Source: Vibrio mimicus CAIM 602 (lineage in GTDB: Bacteria > Pseudomonadota > Gammaproteobacteria > Enterobacterales > Vibrionaceae). From it: a stretch of 64,000 bases of DNA. Both the position numbers and the translations under genes were made by a program. Location: the NCBI RefSeq assembly GCF_000338875.1, contig NZ_AOMO01000088.1, positions 124,001 through 188,000 of the forward strand, in the 5' to 3' direction. The notes under the pieces were generated by a model. That model saw only the letters and a program-made list of their open reading frames with translations, had not been told where the DNA came from and did not search any database. Below are positions 18,049 through 27,034 of the stretch, in pieces (positions within the stretch are counted from its first letter, which is position 1; each line of letters begins with the position of its first letter).

Positions 18049-19602
18049 TTATTCCCACTCAATCGTTGCTGGTGGCTTACCGGAGATGTCATACACCACG
18101 CGTGAAATGCCATTCACTTCGTTGATAATGCGGTTTGAAACCTTACCCAAGAACTCATAAGGCAGGTGCGCCCAATGTGCGGTCATAAAATCGATGGTCT
18201 CTACTGCACGCAGTGATACAACCCAATCGTACTTACGACCATCGCCCATTACACCAACTGAGCGTACTGGTAGGAACACAGTAAATGCTTGAGAAACCTT
18301 GTTGTACAGATCCGCTGCGTGCAGTTCTTCAATGAAGATAGCATCCGCACGACGCAGTAAATCACAGTACTCTTTCTTGATCTCACCCAGTACACGCACA
18401 CCAAGGCCAGGGCCTGGGAATGGGTGGCGGTACAACATTTCGTATGGCAGACCCAGTTCAAGGCCAATCTTACGTACTTCGTCTTTAAACAGTTCACGCA
18501 GTGGCTCAACAAGGCCCATTTTCATGTCATCTGGCAAACCACCCACGTTGTGGTGAGATTTGATCACATGCGCCTTACCTGTTTTTGAAGCCGCTGATTC
18601 AATCACATCTGGATAAATAGTGCCTTGAGCCAACCATTTAGCGTTGCTGAGTTTTTTCGATTCTTCATCAAACACTTCAACAAACACACGACCGATGGTT
18701 TTGCGTTTCGCTTCAGGCTCATCAATGCCTTCCAGTGCTTTCAAGAAACGCTCTTCTGCATCCACTTTGATGATGTTGAGGCCAAATTTGTCCCCAAACA
18801 TATCCATCACTTGTTGACCTTCGTTCAAACGCAGTAAGCCGTTATCTACGAACACACAAGTCAGGCGGTCACCAATTGCGCGATGAACCAGCATGGCAAC
18901 CACAGAAGAATCCACACCGCCAGAAAGACCAAGGATCACCTCATCGTTACCCACTTGCTCTTTAATACGCGCAACGGCATCTTCAATGATAGATTCAGAA
19001 GTCCACAGACGCTCACAACCACACACGCCCAGAACAAAGTTCTCCAGCATCTGCAAACCGTTTTTCGTGTGAGTTACTTCAGGATGGAATTGTACGCCGT
19101 AGTATTTCTTCTCTTCATTAGCCATCGCTGCGTATGGACAAGTGTCGGTTTCACCGATTTTTACGAAATCAGCTGGAATCTCGACCACTTTGTCACCGTG
19201 GCTCATCCAAACGTCTTGAGTCAATTCAAGATCTTTAAACAGCGCTGATTCGCCAGAAACTTTCACCTGAGCATAACCAAATTCACGCTCATCAGAGGTC
19301 GCGACACGTCCACCTAACTGCTCAGCCATGGTCTGCATGCCGTAGCAAACACCAAATACTGGCACGCCACTGTCAAACACATATTGTGGGGCACGTGGTG
19401 AATTCGCTTCTGTCACGCTTTCAGGGCCACCAGAAAGAATAATGCCATCTGGATTGAATTCGCGAATGTCCGCCTCTTCCACATCCCAGCTCCACAGCTC
19501 ACAGTACACACCGATTTCGCGCACGCGACGGGCAACCAGCTGGGTATATTGAGATCCGAAATCGAGGATCAGAATTCGTTGGTCATGAATATTCTTAGTC
19601 AT
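18049..19602 (-). CDS. guaA: GMP synthase (glutamine-hydrolysing)
   Basis: This is a 517-residue cytosolic enzyme that aminates XMP to GMP with glutamine and ATP, the last step of guanine nucleotide synthesis. The N-terminal class I glutaminase domain has the nucleophile Cys in FGVCYGMQ (about residue 86) and the His-x-Glu of QFHPEVTHT. The ATP-pyrophosphatase domain has the PP-loop LGLSGGVDSSV at about 228-240, and the C-terminal dimerisation domain ends in IEWE. Start and length match the family. It lies 107 bases downstream of guaB, with a hairpin and a PurR-like box between. Confidence 0.97.
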   Translation of the reverse strand: MTKNIHDQRILILDFGSQYTQLVARRVREIGVYCELWSWDVEEADIREFNPDGIILSGGPESVTEANSPRAPQYVFDSGVPVFGVCYGMQTMAEQLGGRVATSDEREFGYAQVKVSGESALFKDLELTQDVWMSHGDKVVEIPADFVKIGETDTCPYAAMANEEKKYYGVQFHPEVTHTKNGLQMLENFVLGVCGCERLWTSESIIEDAVARIKEQVGNDEVILGLSGGVDSSVVAMLVHRAIGDRLTCVFVDNGLLRLNEGQQVMDMFGDKFGLNIIKVDAEERFLKALEGIDEPEAKRKTIGRVFVEVFDEESKKLSNAKWLAQGTIYPDVIESAASKTGKAHVIKSHHNVGGLPDDMKMGLVEPLRELFKDEVRKIGLELGLPYEMLYRHPFPGPGLGVRVLGEIKKEYCDLLRRADAIFIEELHAADLYNKVSQAFTVFLPVRSVGVMGDGRKYDWVVSLRAVETIDFMTAHWAHLPYEFLGKVSNRIINEVNGISRVVYDISGKPPATIEWE

Positions 19603-19652
19603 TGTTTAGCAGTCTTATCAGCCAAGTATTAAAAACAGGAAGTCTTAAAACG

Positions 19653-19672
19653 GAGGCGAGTCTACTCGCCTC
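19653..19672 (-). terminator. Stem-loop in the guaB-guaA gap
   Basis: GAGGCGAG and CTCGCCTC pair around a 4-base loop; on the minus strand CGTTTT follows. It may end or attenuate the guaB transcript before guaA. Confidence 0.5.
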
Positions 19673-19693
19673 ACATTCAGTCATCAAGCATTA

Positions 19694-19709
19694 AAGCAAA
19701 CGTTTACGC
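19694..19709. promoter_or_regulatory. PurR-like operator between guaB and guaA
   Basis: AAGCAAACGTTTACGC fits the PurR consensus ANGCAANCGNTTNCNT at all but the last fixed position. It touches the guaB stop codon and is about 92 bases before the guaA start, not at the guaB promoter where the E. coli site lies. The match is seen; binding is inferred. Confidence 0.55.
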
Positions 19710-21173
19710 TTAACCCAGACGGTAGTTTGGAGCTTCTTTCGTGATCTGCACGTCATGTACGTGAGACTCTTTCATACCCGCACCAGAGATACGTACAAAT
19801 TGAGCTTTAGTACGCAAATCTTCTACCGTGGCAGAGCCAGTCAGCCCCATACAAGAGCGTAGGCCGCCCATTTGTTGATGGATGATCTCTTTCAGATGAC
19901 CTTTGTAAGCGATACGGCCTTCGATGCCTTCTGGAACCAGCTTGTCCGCAGCGTTATCTGTTTGGAAGTAACGATCTGATGAACCTTTTGACATTGCACC
20001 CAGTGAACCCATACCGCGGTATGCTTTGTAAGAACGGCCTTGGAACAGAATGACTTCGCCCGGTGCTTCTTCAGTACCTGCGAACATAGAGCCAACCATC
20101 ACACAAGATGCACCAGCAGCAATCGCTTTAGAAATATCGCCAGAGAAACGGATACCGCCGTCTGCGATAACTGGAATACCGAACTCTTCCGCCACGCCAG
20201 CAGCATCAGCAATAGCAGTAACTTGAGGAACACCAACACCTGTTACGATACGAGTAGTACAGATAGAGCCAGGGCCAATACCGACTTTCACTGCACTCAC
20301 ACCCGCTTCAATAAGAGCGCGCGCACCTTCAGCAGTCGCCACGTTACCACCAATGATTTCAAGGTGAGGGTAAGCAGCGCGAGTTTCACGGATACGTTGC
20401 AGAACACCTTCTGAGTGGCCGTGAGAAGAGTCGATCAGCAGTACGTCAACGCCCGCTTCAACCAAGGCTTTCACACGCTCTTCGTTGCCCGGTGCAGCAC
20501 CAACAGCTGCACCAACACGCAGACGACCTTGGTCATCTTTACATGCATTTGGTTTGCTTTCGGCTTTATGGAAGTCTTTCGCGGTGATCATGCCTTTGAG
20601 TTGGAACTCATCATTCACCACCAGAATTTTCTCAACACGCGCTTTGTGCATCTCTTCTTGCACTTCAGCACGGCTTGCGCCTTCTTTTACCGTCGCTAGG
20701 CGCTCTTTTGGCGTCATTACTGCGGCAACAGATTTGGTGAGGTCAGTAACGAAACGAACGTCACGGCCAGTGATAATACCAACCAGTTCATTGTTTTCAG
20801 TCACAACAGGGAAACCCGCAAAACCGTGGTGGTAAGTCAATTCCATTACATCAGCGATGGTTTGCTCAGGGCGAACCGTCACAGGGTGAGTAACCACACC
20901 TGCTTCAAAGATTTTTACTTGGTGAACTTGAGCAGCTTGCTGTTCAATCGACATATTCTTGTGAATAAAGCCAATGCCGCCTTCTTGAGCCAGAGCGATC
21001 GCAAGACGTGCTTCCGTGACAGTATCCATAGACGCAGAAACCATAGGAATGTTCAGCGCAATATTTTTGGTCAACCGAGTGCGAAGATCGGCAGTATTTG
21101 GAAGAACGGTGGAATGAGCAGGGACGAGTAAAACATCGTCAAAGGTTAGAGCTTCTTTTGCGATTCGTAGCAT
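19710..21173 (-). CDS. guaB: IMP dehydrogenase
   Basis: This protein of 487 residues, from the ATG at 21173, oxidises IMP to XMP with NAD+, the committed step to GMP. A (beta/alpha)8 barrel is interrupted by two CBS domains at about 95-205. The active-site loop GIGPGSICTTRIVTG carries the catalytic Cys (about 303), and the flap region has KAYRGMGSLGAM. A TTG two codons upstream is a less likely start. The first gene of the guaB-guaA pair. Confidence 0.97.
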   Translation of the reverse strand: MLRIAKEALTFDDVLLVPAHSTVLPNTADLRTRLTKNIALNIPMVSASMDTVTEARLAIALAQEGGIGFIHKNMSIEQQAAQVHQVKIFEAGVVTHPVTVRPEQTIADVMELTYHHGFAGFPVVTENNELVGIITGRDVRFVTDLTKSVAAVMTPKERLATVKEGASRAEVQEEMHKARVEKILVVNDEFQLKGMITAKDFHKAESKPNACKDDQGRLRVGAAVGAAPGNEERVKALVEAGVDVLLIDSSHGHSEGVLQRIRETRAAYPHLEIIGGNVATAEGARALIEAGVSAVKVGIGPGSICTTRIVTGVGVPQVTAIADAAGVAEEFGIPVIADGGIRFSGDISKAIAAGASCVMVGSMFAGTEEAPGEVILFQGRSYKAYRGMGSLGAMSKGSSDRYFQTDNAADKLVPEGIEGRIAYKGHLKEIIHQQMGGLRSCMGLTGSATVEDLRTKAQFVRISGAGMKESHVHDVQITKEAPNYRLG

Positions 21174-21264
21174 GTGCAATATCTCACAACAGGAGTGTTA
21201 ACAACGAAAATCCACTTTATCGTTTCGCCTAATAAAATGGATTTATATTTGATATTGCGGTCGG

Positions 21265-21293
21265 ATTATACGCCCGAGGCAATCGGTTGACCA
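21265..21293 (-). promoter_or_regulatory. Putative guaB promoter with GC-rich discriminator
   Basis: On the minus strand a perfect -10 TATAAT (21270-21265) has TGGTCA 17 bases upstream as a 4/6 match to -35. The bases just after the -10 (CCGACCGC) are GC-rich, a feature linked to growth-rate and stringent control of guaB in E. coli; control here is inferred. Confidence 0.55.
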
Positions 21294-21313
21294 CACATTT
21301 TTTTATTTTTTAT

Positions 21314-21341
21314 TTGCATTTCACCCCTTGATATGTATTAT
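21314..21341 (+). promoter_or_regulatory. Putative xseA promoter
   Basis: TTGCAT and TATTAT separated by 16 bases lie about 40 bases before the chosen xseA start and face away from the guaB promoter. Confidence 0.4.
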
Positions 21342-21381
21342 ATTGCGGCTAATTTCCATACCCACGCCTGGGGAATCAGCA

Positions 21382-22722
21382 TTGTCTTCTTCTCTCGCCA
21401 ATCGAAATATCTACACCGTTTCCCGTTTAAATGCTGAAGTACGTTTATTGCTGGAAAATGAAATGGGGATTGTCTGGTTGGTGGGTGAAATTTCTAACTT
21501 CTCCGCTCCCGTTTCTGGTCACTGGTACCTCACCCTAAAAGACAGCCAAGCGCAGGTAAAATGCGCTATGTTCAAGGGCAATAACCGTCTGGTTAACTTC
21601 AAACCACAAAATGGTCAGCAGGTATTAGTCAAAGCTCGGCTATCGTTATACGAACCGCGTGGTGACTACCAAATCATTCTCGAAAGTATGCAACCTGAAG
21701 GTGATGGACGCCTGCAACAACAGTTTGAACAACTGAAGATGCAGCTCGCCGCAGAAGGCTTGTTTGCTCAGACGCGAAAGAAACCACTTCCAGAAAACCC
21801 TCGCTGTGTTGGGATAATTACCTCACGTACAGGTGCCGCACTGCATGATATTTTGCACGTGCTAAAGCGTCGTGACCCGAATTTACCCGTGGTGATTTAC
21901 CCCACTCTCGTGCAAGGTGAAGATGCTGCCATTCAAATTGCCCAAGCGATTGGCCGAGCGAATTCACGCGCGGAGTGTGATGTATTAATCGTGGGTCGCG
22001 GTGGTGGCTCTTTAGAAGATTTGTGGTGTTTTAACCATGAAATCGTGGCACGCACTATCGCCGCCAGCGACATTCCTATTATTAGTGCGGTTGGCCATGA
22101 AATCGATGTCACCATCGCCGATTTTGTTGCCGATGTTCGCGCCCCAACTCCATCAGCAGCAGCAGAGTTAGTTAGCCGAGATAATCGCCATAAACAGCAA
22201 GCATTACATCAATGGCAAGCCAAACTGGCCAGTGGAATGCGCCACTATTTGGCTCAACGGCACACGCAATTTGCGCGTTTACAGCACAAGCTCGATAAAC
22301 AGCATCCACAAGCTCGTTTAGAGCGTCAACAGCAGCAACTTGATGAACTCAGCCTGCGCCTTGAGCAAAAGATGCACCAGCGTCTGACCGTTCAGCAGCA
22401 GCGCTCGGATCGCTTGAGTCACAAAATTCAGCTTAATTCACCAACTCATTTGATCCGTCAGCAGCGTTTTAGCCTGCTCCAGCAAGAGCAGCGCCTTACT
22501 CAGTTGATCCAGCACCATTTGATCCAATCACGGCATCAACTCGCTTTGCTGAGTGAGAAAATGGATGCTGTCAGCCCTCTAGCAACATTAGCACGTGGCT
22601 ATTCGGTGACACGCACGGCTCAAGGTGAGTTAGTGCGTCAAAGCGCTCAAGTGAAACCGGGCGACACTTTAGTCACCCAGTTAATGGATGGAGAGATTCT
22701 CTCTACAGTGAATTCGCGCTAA
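21382..22722 (+). CDS. xseA: Exodeoxyribonuclease VII large subunit
   Basis: This protein has 446 residues from a TTG start at 21382. With the small subunit XseB (not in the window) it degrades single-stranded DNA from both ends. Visible parts are an N-terminal OB fold (about 5-100, VGEISNFSAPVSGHWYLTLKD), the catalytic domain with GIITSRTGAALHDI, VGRGGGSLEDLWCFN and SAVGHEIDVTIADFVAD, then a long coiled-coil region (about 280-400) rich in Gln, Arg and Leu, and a C-terminal segment with LARGYSVT. TTG is preferred because GGGGA lies seven bases upstream and the protein then begins like known XseA; the frame is open further upstream. The 3' end overlaps the convergent zinc-ribbon gene by 20 bases. 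Confidence 0.93.
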   Translation: MSSSLANRNIYTVSRLNAEVRLLLENEMGIVWLVGEISNFSAPVSGHWYLTLKDSQAQVKCAMFKGNNRLVNFKPQNGQQVLVKARLSLYEPRGDYQIILESMQPEGDGRLQQQFEQLKMQLAAEGLFAQTRKKPLPENPRCVGIITSRTGAALHDILHVLKRRDPNLPVVIYPTLVQGEDAAIQIAQAIGRANSRAECDVLIVGRGGGSLEDLWCFNHEIVARTIAASDIPIISAVGHEIDVTIADFVADVRAPTPSAAAELVSRDNRHKQQALHQWQAKLASGMRHYLAQRHTQFARLQHKLDKQHPQARLERQQQQLDELSLRLEQKMHQRLTVQQQRSDRLSHKIQLNSPTHLIRQQRFSLLQQEQRLTQLIQHHLIQSRHQLALLSEKMDAVSPLATLARGYSVTRTAQGELVRQSAQVKPGDTLVTQLMDGEILSTVNSR

Positions 22723-22936
22723 GCGGCTGGAAGACAAAACGGATTTTTGACTTCGATTTAAGCTCATTGCATTGATTACAGAAGTAATTCGCCGCACCAC
22801 AAGCCTGCAGCTTTTCTAACTCGCTGTCACACTCGGGGCAAAAACCCACTTTGCGATAATCCTGAACACAAGCAGTACAGTGATACTGCCCTGTCCATTC
22901 CAACTCTTGACCACATACAGGACATGGGTTGTCCAT
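22703..22936 (-). CDS. Zinc-ribbon protein, YfgJ family
   Basis: This 77-residue protein has four CxxC motifs: CPVC, CTAC, CPEC and CNQC, enough to bind two zinc ions as paired zinc ribbons. It matches the YfgJ-type family, which in E. coli also lies between der and xseA. Its function is unknown. AAGGAGAGC just before the ATG is a good ribosome site. The 3' end overlaps xseA on the other strand. Confidence 0.85.
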   Translation of the reverse strand: MDNPCPVCGQELEWTGQYHCTACVQDYRKVGFCPECDSELEKLQACGAANYFCNQCNELKSKSKIRFVFQPLSANSL

Positions 22937-23255
22937 TGCGCTCTCCTTAGTATTTTGCGTTGCGTCACATAATCTCTATAGCGGGGATCATGTGCCATGA
23001 TCCTTATCACGCCTACTTAGTTTAATGCACAGTGTTTAACCAATACCTGATACTCTTTTAAACAAGATCCTACGTTGATCTTCCGCTCAAAAGCTTTTGA
23101 TCAGCGATCTGCCCCTAAAAGAACTTTTATATAACCACCCACCGAAAGCATAAGTTACATATCCTGCATTTGGATTTTATACAGATTTTAATTCCAACAA
23201 AGAACCAAAAAACATAAATTAAAAGAATATAGTAAAAAGATCTCTCTAATCTTGT
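22937..23255. other. Intergenic region, AT-rich, with one hairpin
   Basis: This gap of 319 bases contains no gene I can support. GGATCATG (22985-22992) pairs with CATGATCC (22996-23003) around TGC, upstream of the zinc-ribbon gene. The stretch 23140-23240 is AT-rich, follows the stop of the AlaX-like gene, and shows no clear terminator. Confidence 0.5.
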
Positions 23256-24125
23256 CTATTCGACGTAAGTTACCGCTTCAATATGCTGTTCATCGACTTG
23301 TTTTAGGGTTACATGGATCGTTCTAAACGCATCTAAGCCATTGGCATGCGTGCCTCCGCAAGGAATACGGGCTTTAACACTTTCATGTAAGTCACATACC
23401 CAGTAACGCGAGTCTGTCAGAGCCAAACCTTCACACTCAAGCTGAATCGGACTCGCTAACGCTAGCCACTGCACAAGCTGCTGATTAGTGTTTTTCTCTA
23501 TCAAATCCAAATCTCTCAGAACATCATCACTATTTAAGCCGCGATTACGCAGTGTTTTTCCTAAACGGTACAAATCTGTTGAACAGTTAGGCGTTACAAA
23601 ACTTGATATCTGCGCATAGCTGTTGAAATCAAAATACCCATGCGGGTCTTTACGGTCGGCATCTTTACGCCAGTAACTCTGAGCCAAAACCTTATTCAGC
23701 GCCAAATAAGCCAAATGACCAGCACTATGACCTCGGCTTAAACTCGCTTGATATTGTGCATCGACCATCAACTGAACACTATCGCCCACTTGAAATAAGG
23801 CTGTAACTTCTCTTAAACGATGAACTACAACAAATACCCAGCCACTTTCATCCCGTTTTACGGGGATGTCATTTCCGACATACAAATGACCCGATGCTTG
23901 TTCAACGGCACCCACTAAACAGTCAGTAACGGGGTACTCACAGCCTTGCCAAATTAATACTCCGCGATCAGCCGGATGGTCGGGCCAAATATGGCTGACC
24001 GGATGAAAAGGCGTTTTATAAGTAACAACATCAACCCCTGCAGAATGGAGCTGGTACAGCATGACTTGGGAATCAAGTGAAGTGATACCCTGTGGAAAAG
24101 TAACTTCTGTTGCAGAATGGCGCAT
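23256..24125 (-). CDS. AlaX-like alanyl-tRNA editing protein
   Basis: This is a 289-residue protein with the two zinc motifs of the threonyl/alanyl-tRNA synthetase second additional domain: HSAGH (in RGHSAGHLAYLAL, about residue 135) and CGGTH (about 255-260). Free-standing AlaX proteins remove serine or glycine wrongly attached to tRNA-Ala. The N-terminal part resembles the beta-barrel half of the editing domain. The start at 24125 has AAGGA about 10 bases upstream. Only 26 bases separate it from the der terminator, so its promoter must lie in that gap or inside der, or it depends on read-through. The exact tRNA specificity is not visible. Confidence 0.8.
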   Translation of the reverse strand: MRHSATEVTFPQGITSLDSQVMLYQLHSAGVDVVTYKTPFHPVSHIWPDHPADRGVLIWQGCEYPVTDCLVGAVEQASGHLYVGNDIPVKRDESGWVFVVVHRLREVTALFQVGDSVQLMVDAQYQASLSRGHSAGHLAYLALNKVLAQSYWRKDADRKDPHGYFDFNSYAQISSFVTPNCSTDLYRLGKTLRNRGLNSDDVLRDLDLIEKNTNQQLVQWLALASPIQLECEGLALTDSRYWVCDLHESVKARIPCGGTHANGLDAFRTIHVTLKQVDEQHIEAVTYVE

Positions 24126-24150
24126 GCAATATCAATCCTTTAGAGACAAA

Positions 24151-24174
24151 AAAGCCCAAGTAAACTTGGGCTTT
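24151..24174 (-). terminator. Intrinsic terminator after der
   Basis: AAAGCCCAAG pairs with CTTGGGCTTT around a 4-base loop and is followed on the minus strand by TTT, six bases after the der stop. Confidence 0.85.
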
Positions 24175-24179
24175 ATAAA

Positions 24180-25664
24180 TTATTTTCTGCGGTTTTTCAC
24201 CATGCTCATCAAGCGCTTGCGTTGTCGCTCTTGTGAGAGGGTCATTTTATTTGTCTTACCTTCAAATGGGTTTTCGCTATTTTGGAACTGGATACGAATC
24301 GGTGTACCCATGATTTCTAGCGATTTACGGTAATAGTTCATCAAATAACGCTTGTACGAATCAGGCAGCTCGTTCACTTGGTTACCGTGGATAACGATGA
24401 TTGGTGGGTTATAACCACCTGCGTGTGCATATTTCAGTTTCACACGACGGCCACGCACCATAGGGGGTTGGTGATCATCGGTTGCCATTTTCATAATACG
24501 TGTCAGAACCGAAGTGCCCACACGCGTTGTCGCGGAACGATACGCTTCTTGCACTGATTCAAACAGGTGACCAACACCAGTACCATGCAGTGCTGAGATA
24601 AAGTGAATACGCGCAAAATCAACGAAACCAAGGCGGCGATCCAGTTCTTTCTTCACGTGTTCTTTCACGTCAGTGTTTAGACCATCCCATTTGTTCACTG
24701 CAATTACGATTGAACGACCTGAGTTAAGAGCAAAACCAAGCAGGCTGAGATCTTGATCTGAGATGTTTTCACGCGCATCAACCACTAACAGAACAACGTT
24801 AGCATCTTCAATCGCTTGTAATGTTTTAACGACTGAGAACTTCTCAACTGTTTCATTTATACGCTTACGACGGCGGACACCCGCGGTATCAATCAACACA
24901 TATTCACGCTCATCACGCTTCATCGGGATGTAGATAGAGTCACGCGTGGTTCCCGGCATATCGTAAACCACTACGCGCTCTTCACCCAGAATGCGGTTAG
25001 TCAGTGTCGATTTACCTACGTTTGGACGACCAATGATGGCAAGTTTAATCGGTAGATCTTGCAGACGCTTGTATTCCGCTTCCGCTTCTTCTTCGCTGTA
25101 CTCTAGCTTCTCTTCTTCTGGATCTTCTTCATTCGTCAGATCTTCAAGCTGAGCTTGCTCAGATTCCATTTGCTCTGCAAACGGGTTAAGAGCGCGGTCA
25201 ATCAATGCACCAACACCACGACCGTGTGCCGCAGCGATTTGATACATCTGCTCCATTCCCAACTGCCAGAATTCAGCAGAAGCGGCATCAGCGTCGATCC
25301 CATCAACTTTATTCACCACCAGAATGGCTGGTTTTTCGATTCGACGCAGGTGTTGAGCAATCGCCTCATCGGCAACCGTCAGACCAGCGCGGCCATCTAC
25401 CATGAACAACACCACATCGGCTTCATCAATCGCAGCGAGCGATTGCTGAGCCATCTTGGTTTCTACACCTTCTTCTGAACCATCGATACCACCGGTATCA
25501 ATCACGATAAATTCGTGTTCACCCAACTTAGCTTGACCGTATTTACGATCACGAGTTAAACCGGGAAAATCCGCGACTAATGCGTCCCGTGTGCGAGTGA
25601 GTCGATTAAACAGCGTCGATTTACCGACGTTTGGACGCCCAACAAGAGCAACAACAGGTACCAT
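24180..25664 (-). CDS. der: Ribosome-assembly GTPase Der (EngA)
   Basis: This 494-residue protein has two tandem GTPase domains and is needed for 50S ribosome subunit maturation. Domain 1 has GRPNVGKST (about 9-17), DTGG and NKVD; domain 2 has a second GRPNVGKST (about 213-221), DTAG and NKWD. An acidic linker between them (about 165-205) is rich in Glu. The C-terminal KH-like domain (about 380-470) is followed by a basic tail ending KNRRK. It is separated from bamB by a terminator and a repeat-rich leader, so it has its own promoter. Confidence 0.97.
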   Translation of the reverse strand: MVPVVALVGRPNVGKSTLFNRLTRTRDALVADFPGLTRDRKYGQAKLGEHEFIVIDTGGIDGSEEGVETKMAQQSLAAIDEADVVLFMVDGRAGLTVADEAIAQHLRRIEKPAILVVNKVDGIDADAASAEFWQLGMEQMYQIAAAHGRGVGALIDRALNPFAEQMESEQAQLEDLTNEEDPEEEKLEYSEEEAEAEYKRLQDLPIKLAIIGRPNVGKSTLTNRILGEERVVVYDMPGTTRDSIYIPMKRDEREYVLIDTAGVRRRKRINETVEKFSVVKTLQAIEDANVVLLVVDARENISDQDLSLLGFALNSGRSIVIAVNKWDGLNTDVKEHVKKELDRRLGFVDFARIHFISALHGTGVGHLFESVQEAYRSATTRVGTSVLTRIMKMATDDHQPPMVRGRRVKLKYAHAGGYNPPIIVIHGNQVNELPDSYKRYLMNYYRKSLEIMGTPIRIQFQNSENPFEGKTNKMTLSQERQRKRLMSMVKNRRK

Positions 25665-25694
25665 AACAACCTCTACAAAATTTCATCTTATGTA

Positions 25695-25757
25695 GTTATA
25701 GGTAAACACTCTGTCACAAGCGCTAAATTTTTACCTATAACCACTTTTACCTATAAC
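25695..25757. repeat. Three copies of GTTATAGGTAAA upstream of der
   Basis: The 12-mer occurs as GTTATAGGTAAA at 25695-25706 and as its exact reverse complement at 25730-25741 and 25746-25757. The last two are 16 bases apart and form a tandem 16-base repeat; the first can pair with either to give a 12-base stem in the der leader RNA. They lie 31-93 bases before the der start. I do not know a regulator with this site. Confidence 0.85.
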
Positions 25758-25804
25758 CACACAGACGGACACCATAATGGCACTATCAATTTGATGCCAC
25801 TAGC

Positions 25805-25841
25805 AATAAAACGGCTCCTAACTGTTTCCAGCCAGGAGCCG
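25805..25841 (-). terminator. Intrinsic terminator after bamB
   Basis: CGGCTCCT pairs with AGGAGCCG around a 14-base loop; on the minus strand TTTTATTG follows. It lies 20 bases after the bamB stop and closes the rodZ-bamB operon. Confidence 0.8.
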
Positions 25842-25861
25842 CGTGTGAATCATATCACAAT

Positions 25862-27022
25862 TTACTCTTGAATCGTCAGCTTCTTTATTTGGCCATCACG
25901 GGTAACGATGACATAGCCATCGCTCAGCGCTAACGGCCCCACAGCAAAGCCACTATCATTGGCAAGTTGCTGAGCGACAAATTCACCGCTATTGCGATCG
26001 ATCCAATGCAAATAACCTTCCGCATCACCGACAACTAGGTAATCGTCAATCATTTTCGGAGCGGTTAACAGACGATGCTCTAACTGCGCATTTTTCCAAA
26101 GCTCAGTTCCGCTACGTGTATCTACTGCAACCAAATGATCTTTATCAGTAACGAGATAGAGACGGCTACCATCGGTCACCATATCAGTCGCAGAAGAGTA
26201 GTTACGTTTCCAGATCGGCTGACCTGAACGTAAATCAATGGCAATAAGTTGACCGTTAAATCCAACTGTAAACAACGTACCACCAACCACGAGTGGTGAT
26301 GCATCCACATCCACTAAGCGATCAATTTCTGTCGCACCTTTTGGCTGTCCAACCGGTTGTTGCCAGATCAGTTGTCCACGTTCGGCAATCGCAGCAGCAA
26401 GACGACCACTAGGAGTACCCCAAAACACGCCACCCGAGAGTGTGGTAGGACGGCTATCGCCACGAAGCGTTAAGTTAGGTACTTCTGTACTGATGGTCCA
26501 TTTCTGAACACCATCTTCTTGATTTAGAGCAATCAAAGCACCACGACTGGTATTGACGATCACAAGGTTGTTGTCGGCAGCAGGAGCCGCGAGAACTTCA
26601 CCTTCAATCACCGATGTCCACAACGGTTCACCCGTCTCGACATCCAGCGCATTCACCACACCATTTTCGCTGCCAATAAACAGTTTACCAAAGGCAGCAG
26701 TAATACCACCGGATAGGCGAGCAGAACTGTCTAACTCGAGATCTGTCGTCCAAACGGCTTTACCTGTTTGTGGATCGAGAGCTTTGACGACGCCATCACG
26801 GCTCGCAACATACACTTTGTCGTAAGCATAATCAGGAGCAAGTTTAGAGAAATAATGCCCTACACCATCCCCCACCGAAGTACTCCATAGAGTTTTTGGG
26901 GTAAATTCGCTTTTTACAACCGGTAGCGGCGCCATTACAACGTTTTCTTCTTCACTGGCACAGCCAGCGAGAAATGCTAATACACCCGCAGCGACCAGCA
27001 CTTGCTTGAACAGCTTCTTCAT
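25862..27022 (-). CDS. bamB: Outer membrane assembly lipoprotein BamB
   Basis: This is a 386-residue lipoprotein of the BAM complex, which inserts beta-barrel proteins into the outer membrane; BamB binds BamA. The signal peptide ends in the lipobox LAGC with Cys21. The rest is an eight-bladed propeller of PQQ/WD-like repeats (ALDPQTGKAVW, ALDVETGEPLW, AIDLRSGQPIW, AVDTRSGTELW). It is the last gene of the rodZ-ispG-hisS-yfgM-bamB run, 12 bases after yfgM. Confidence 0.95.
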   Translation of the reverse strand: MKKLFKQVLVAAGVLAFLAGCASEEENVVMAPLPVVKSEFTPKTLWSTSVGDGVGHYFSKLAPDYAYDKVYVASRDGVVKALDPQTGKAVWTTDLELDSSARLSGGITAAFGKLFIGSENGVVNALDVETGEPLWTSVIEGEVLAAPAADNNLVIVNTSRGALIALNQEDGVQKWTISTEVPNLTLRGDSRPTTLSGGVFWGTPSGRLAAAIAERGQLIWQQPVGQPKGATEIDRLVDVDASPLVVGGTLFTVGFNGQLIAIDLRSGQPIWKRNYSSATDMVTDGSRLYLVTDKDHLVAVDTRSGTELWKNAQLEHRLLTAPKMIDDYLVVGDAEGYLHWIDRNSGEFVAQQLANDSGFAVGPLALSDGYVIVTRDGQIKKLTIQE

Positions 27023-27034
27023 CAGGGAGTACCC

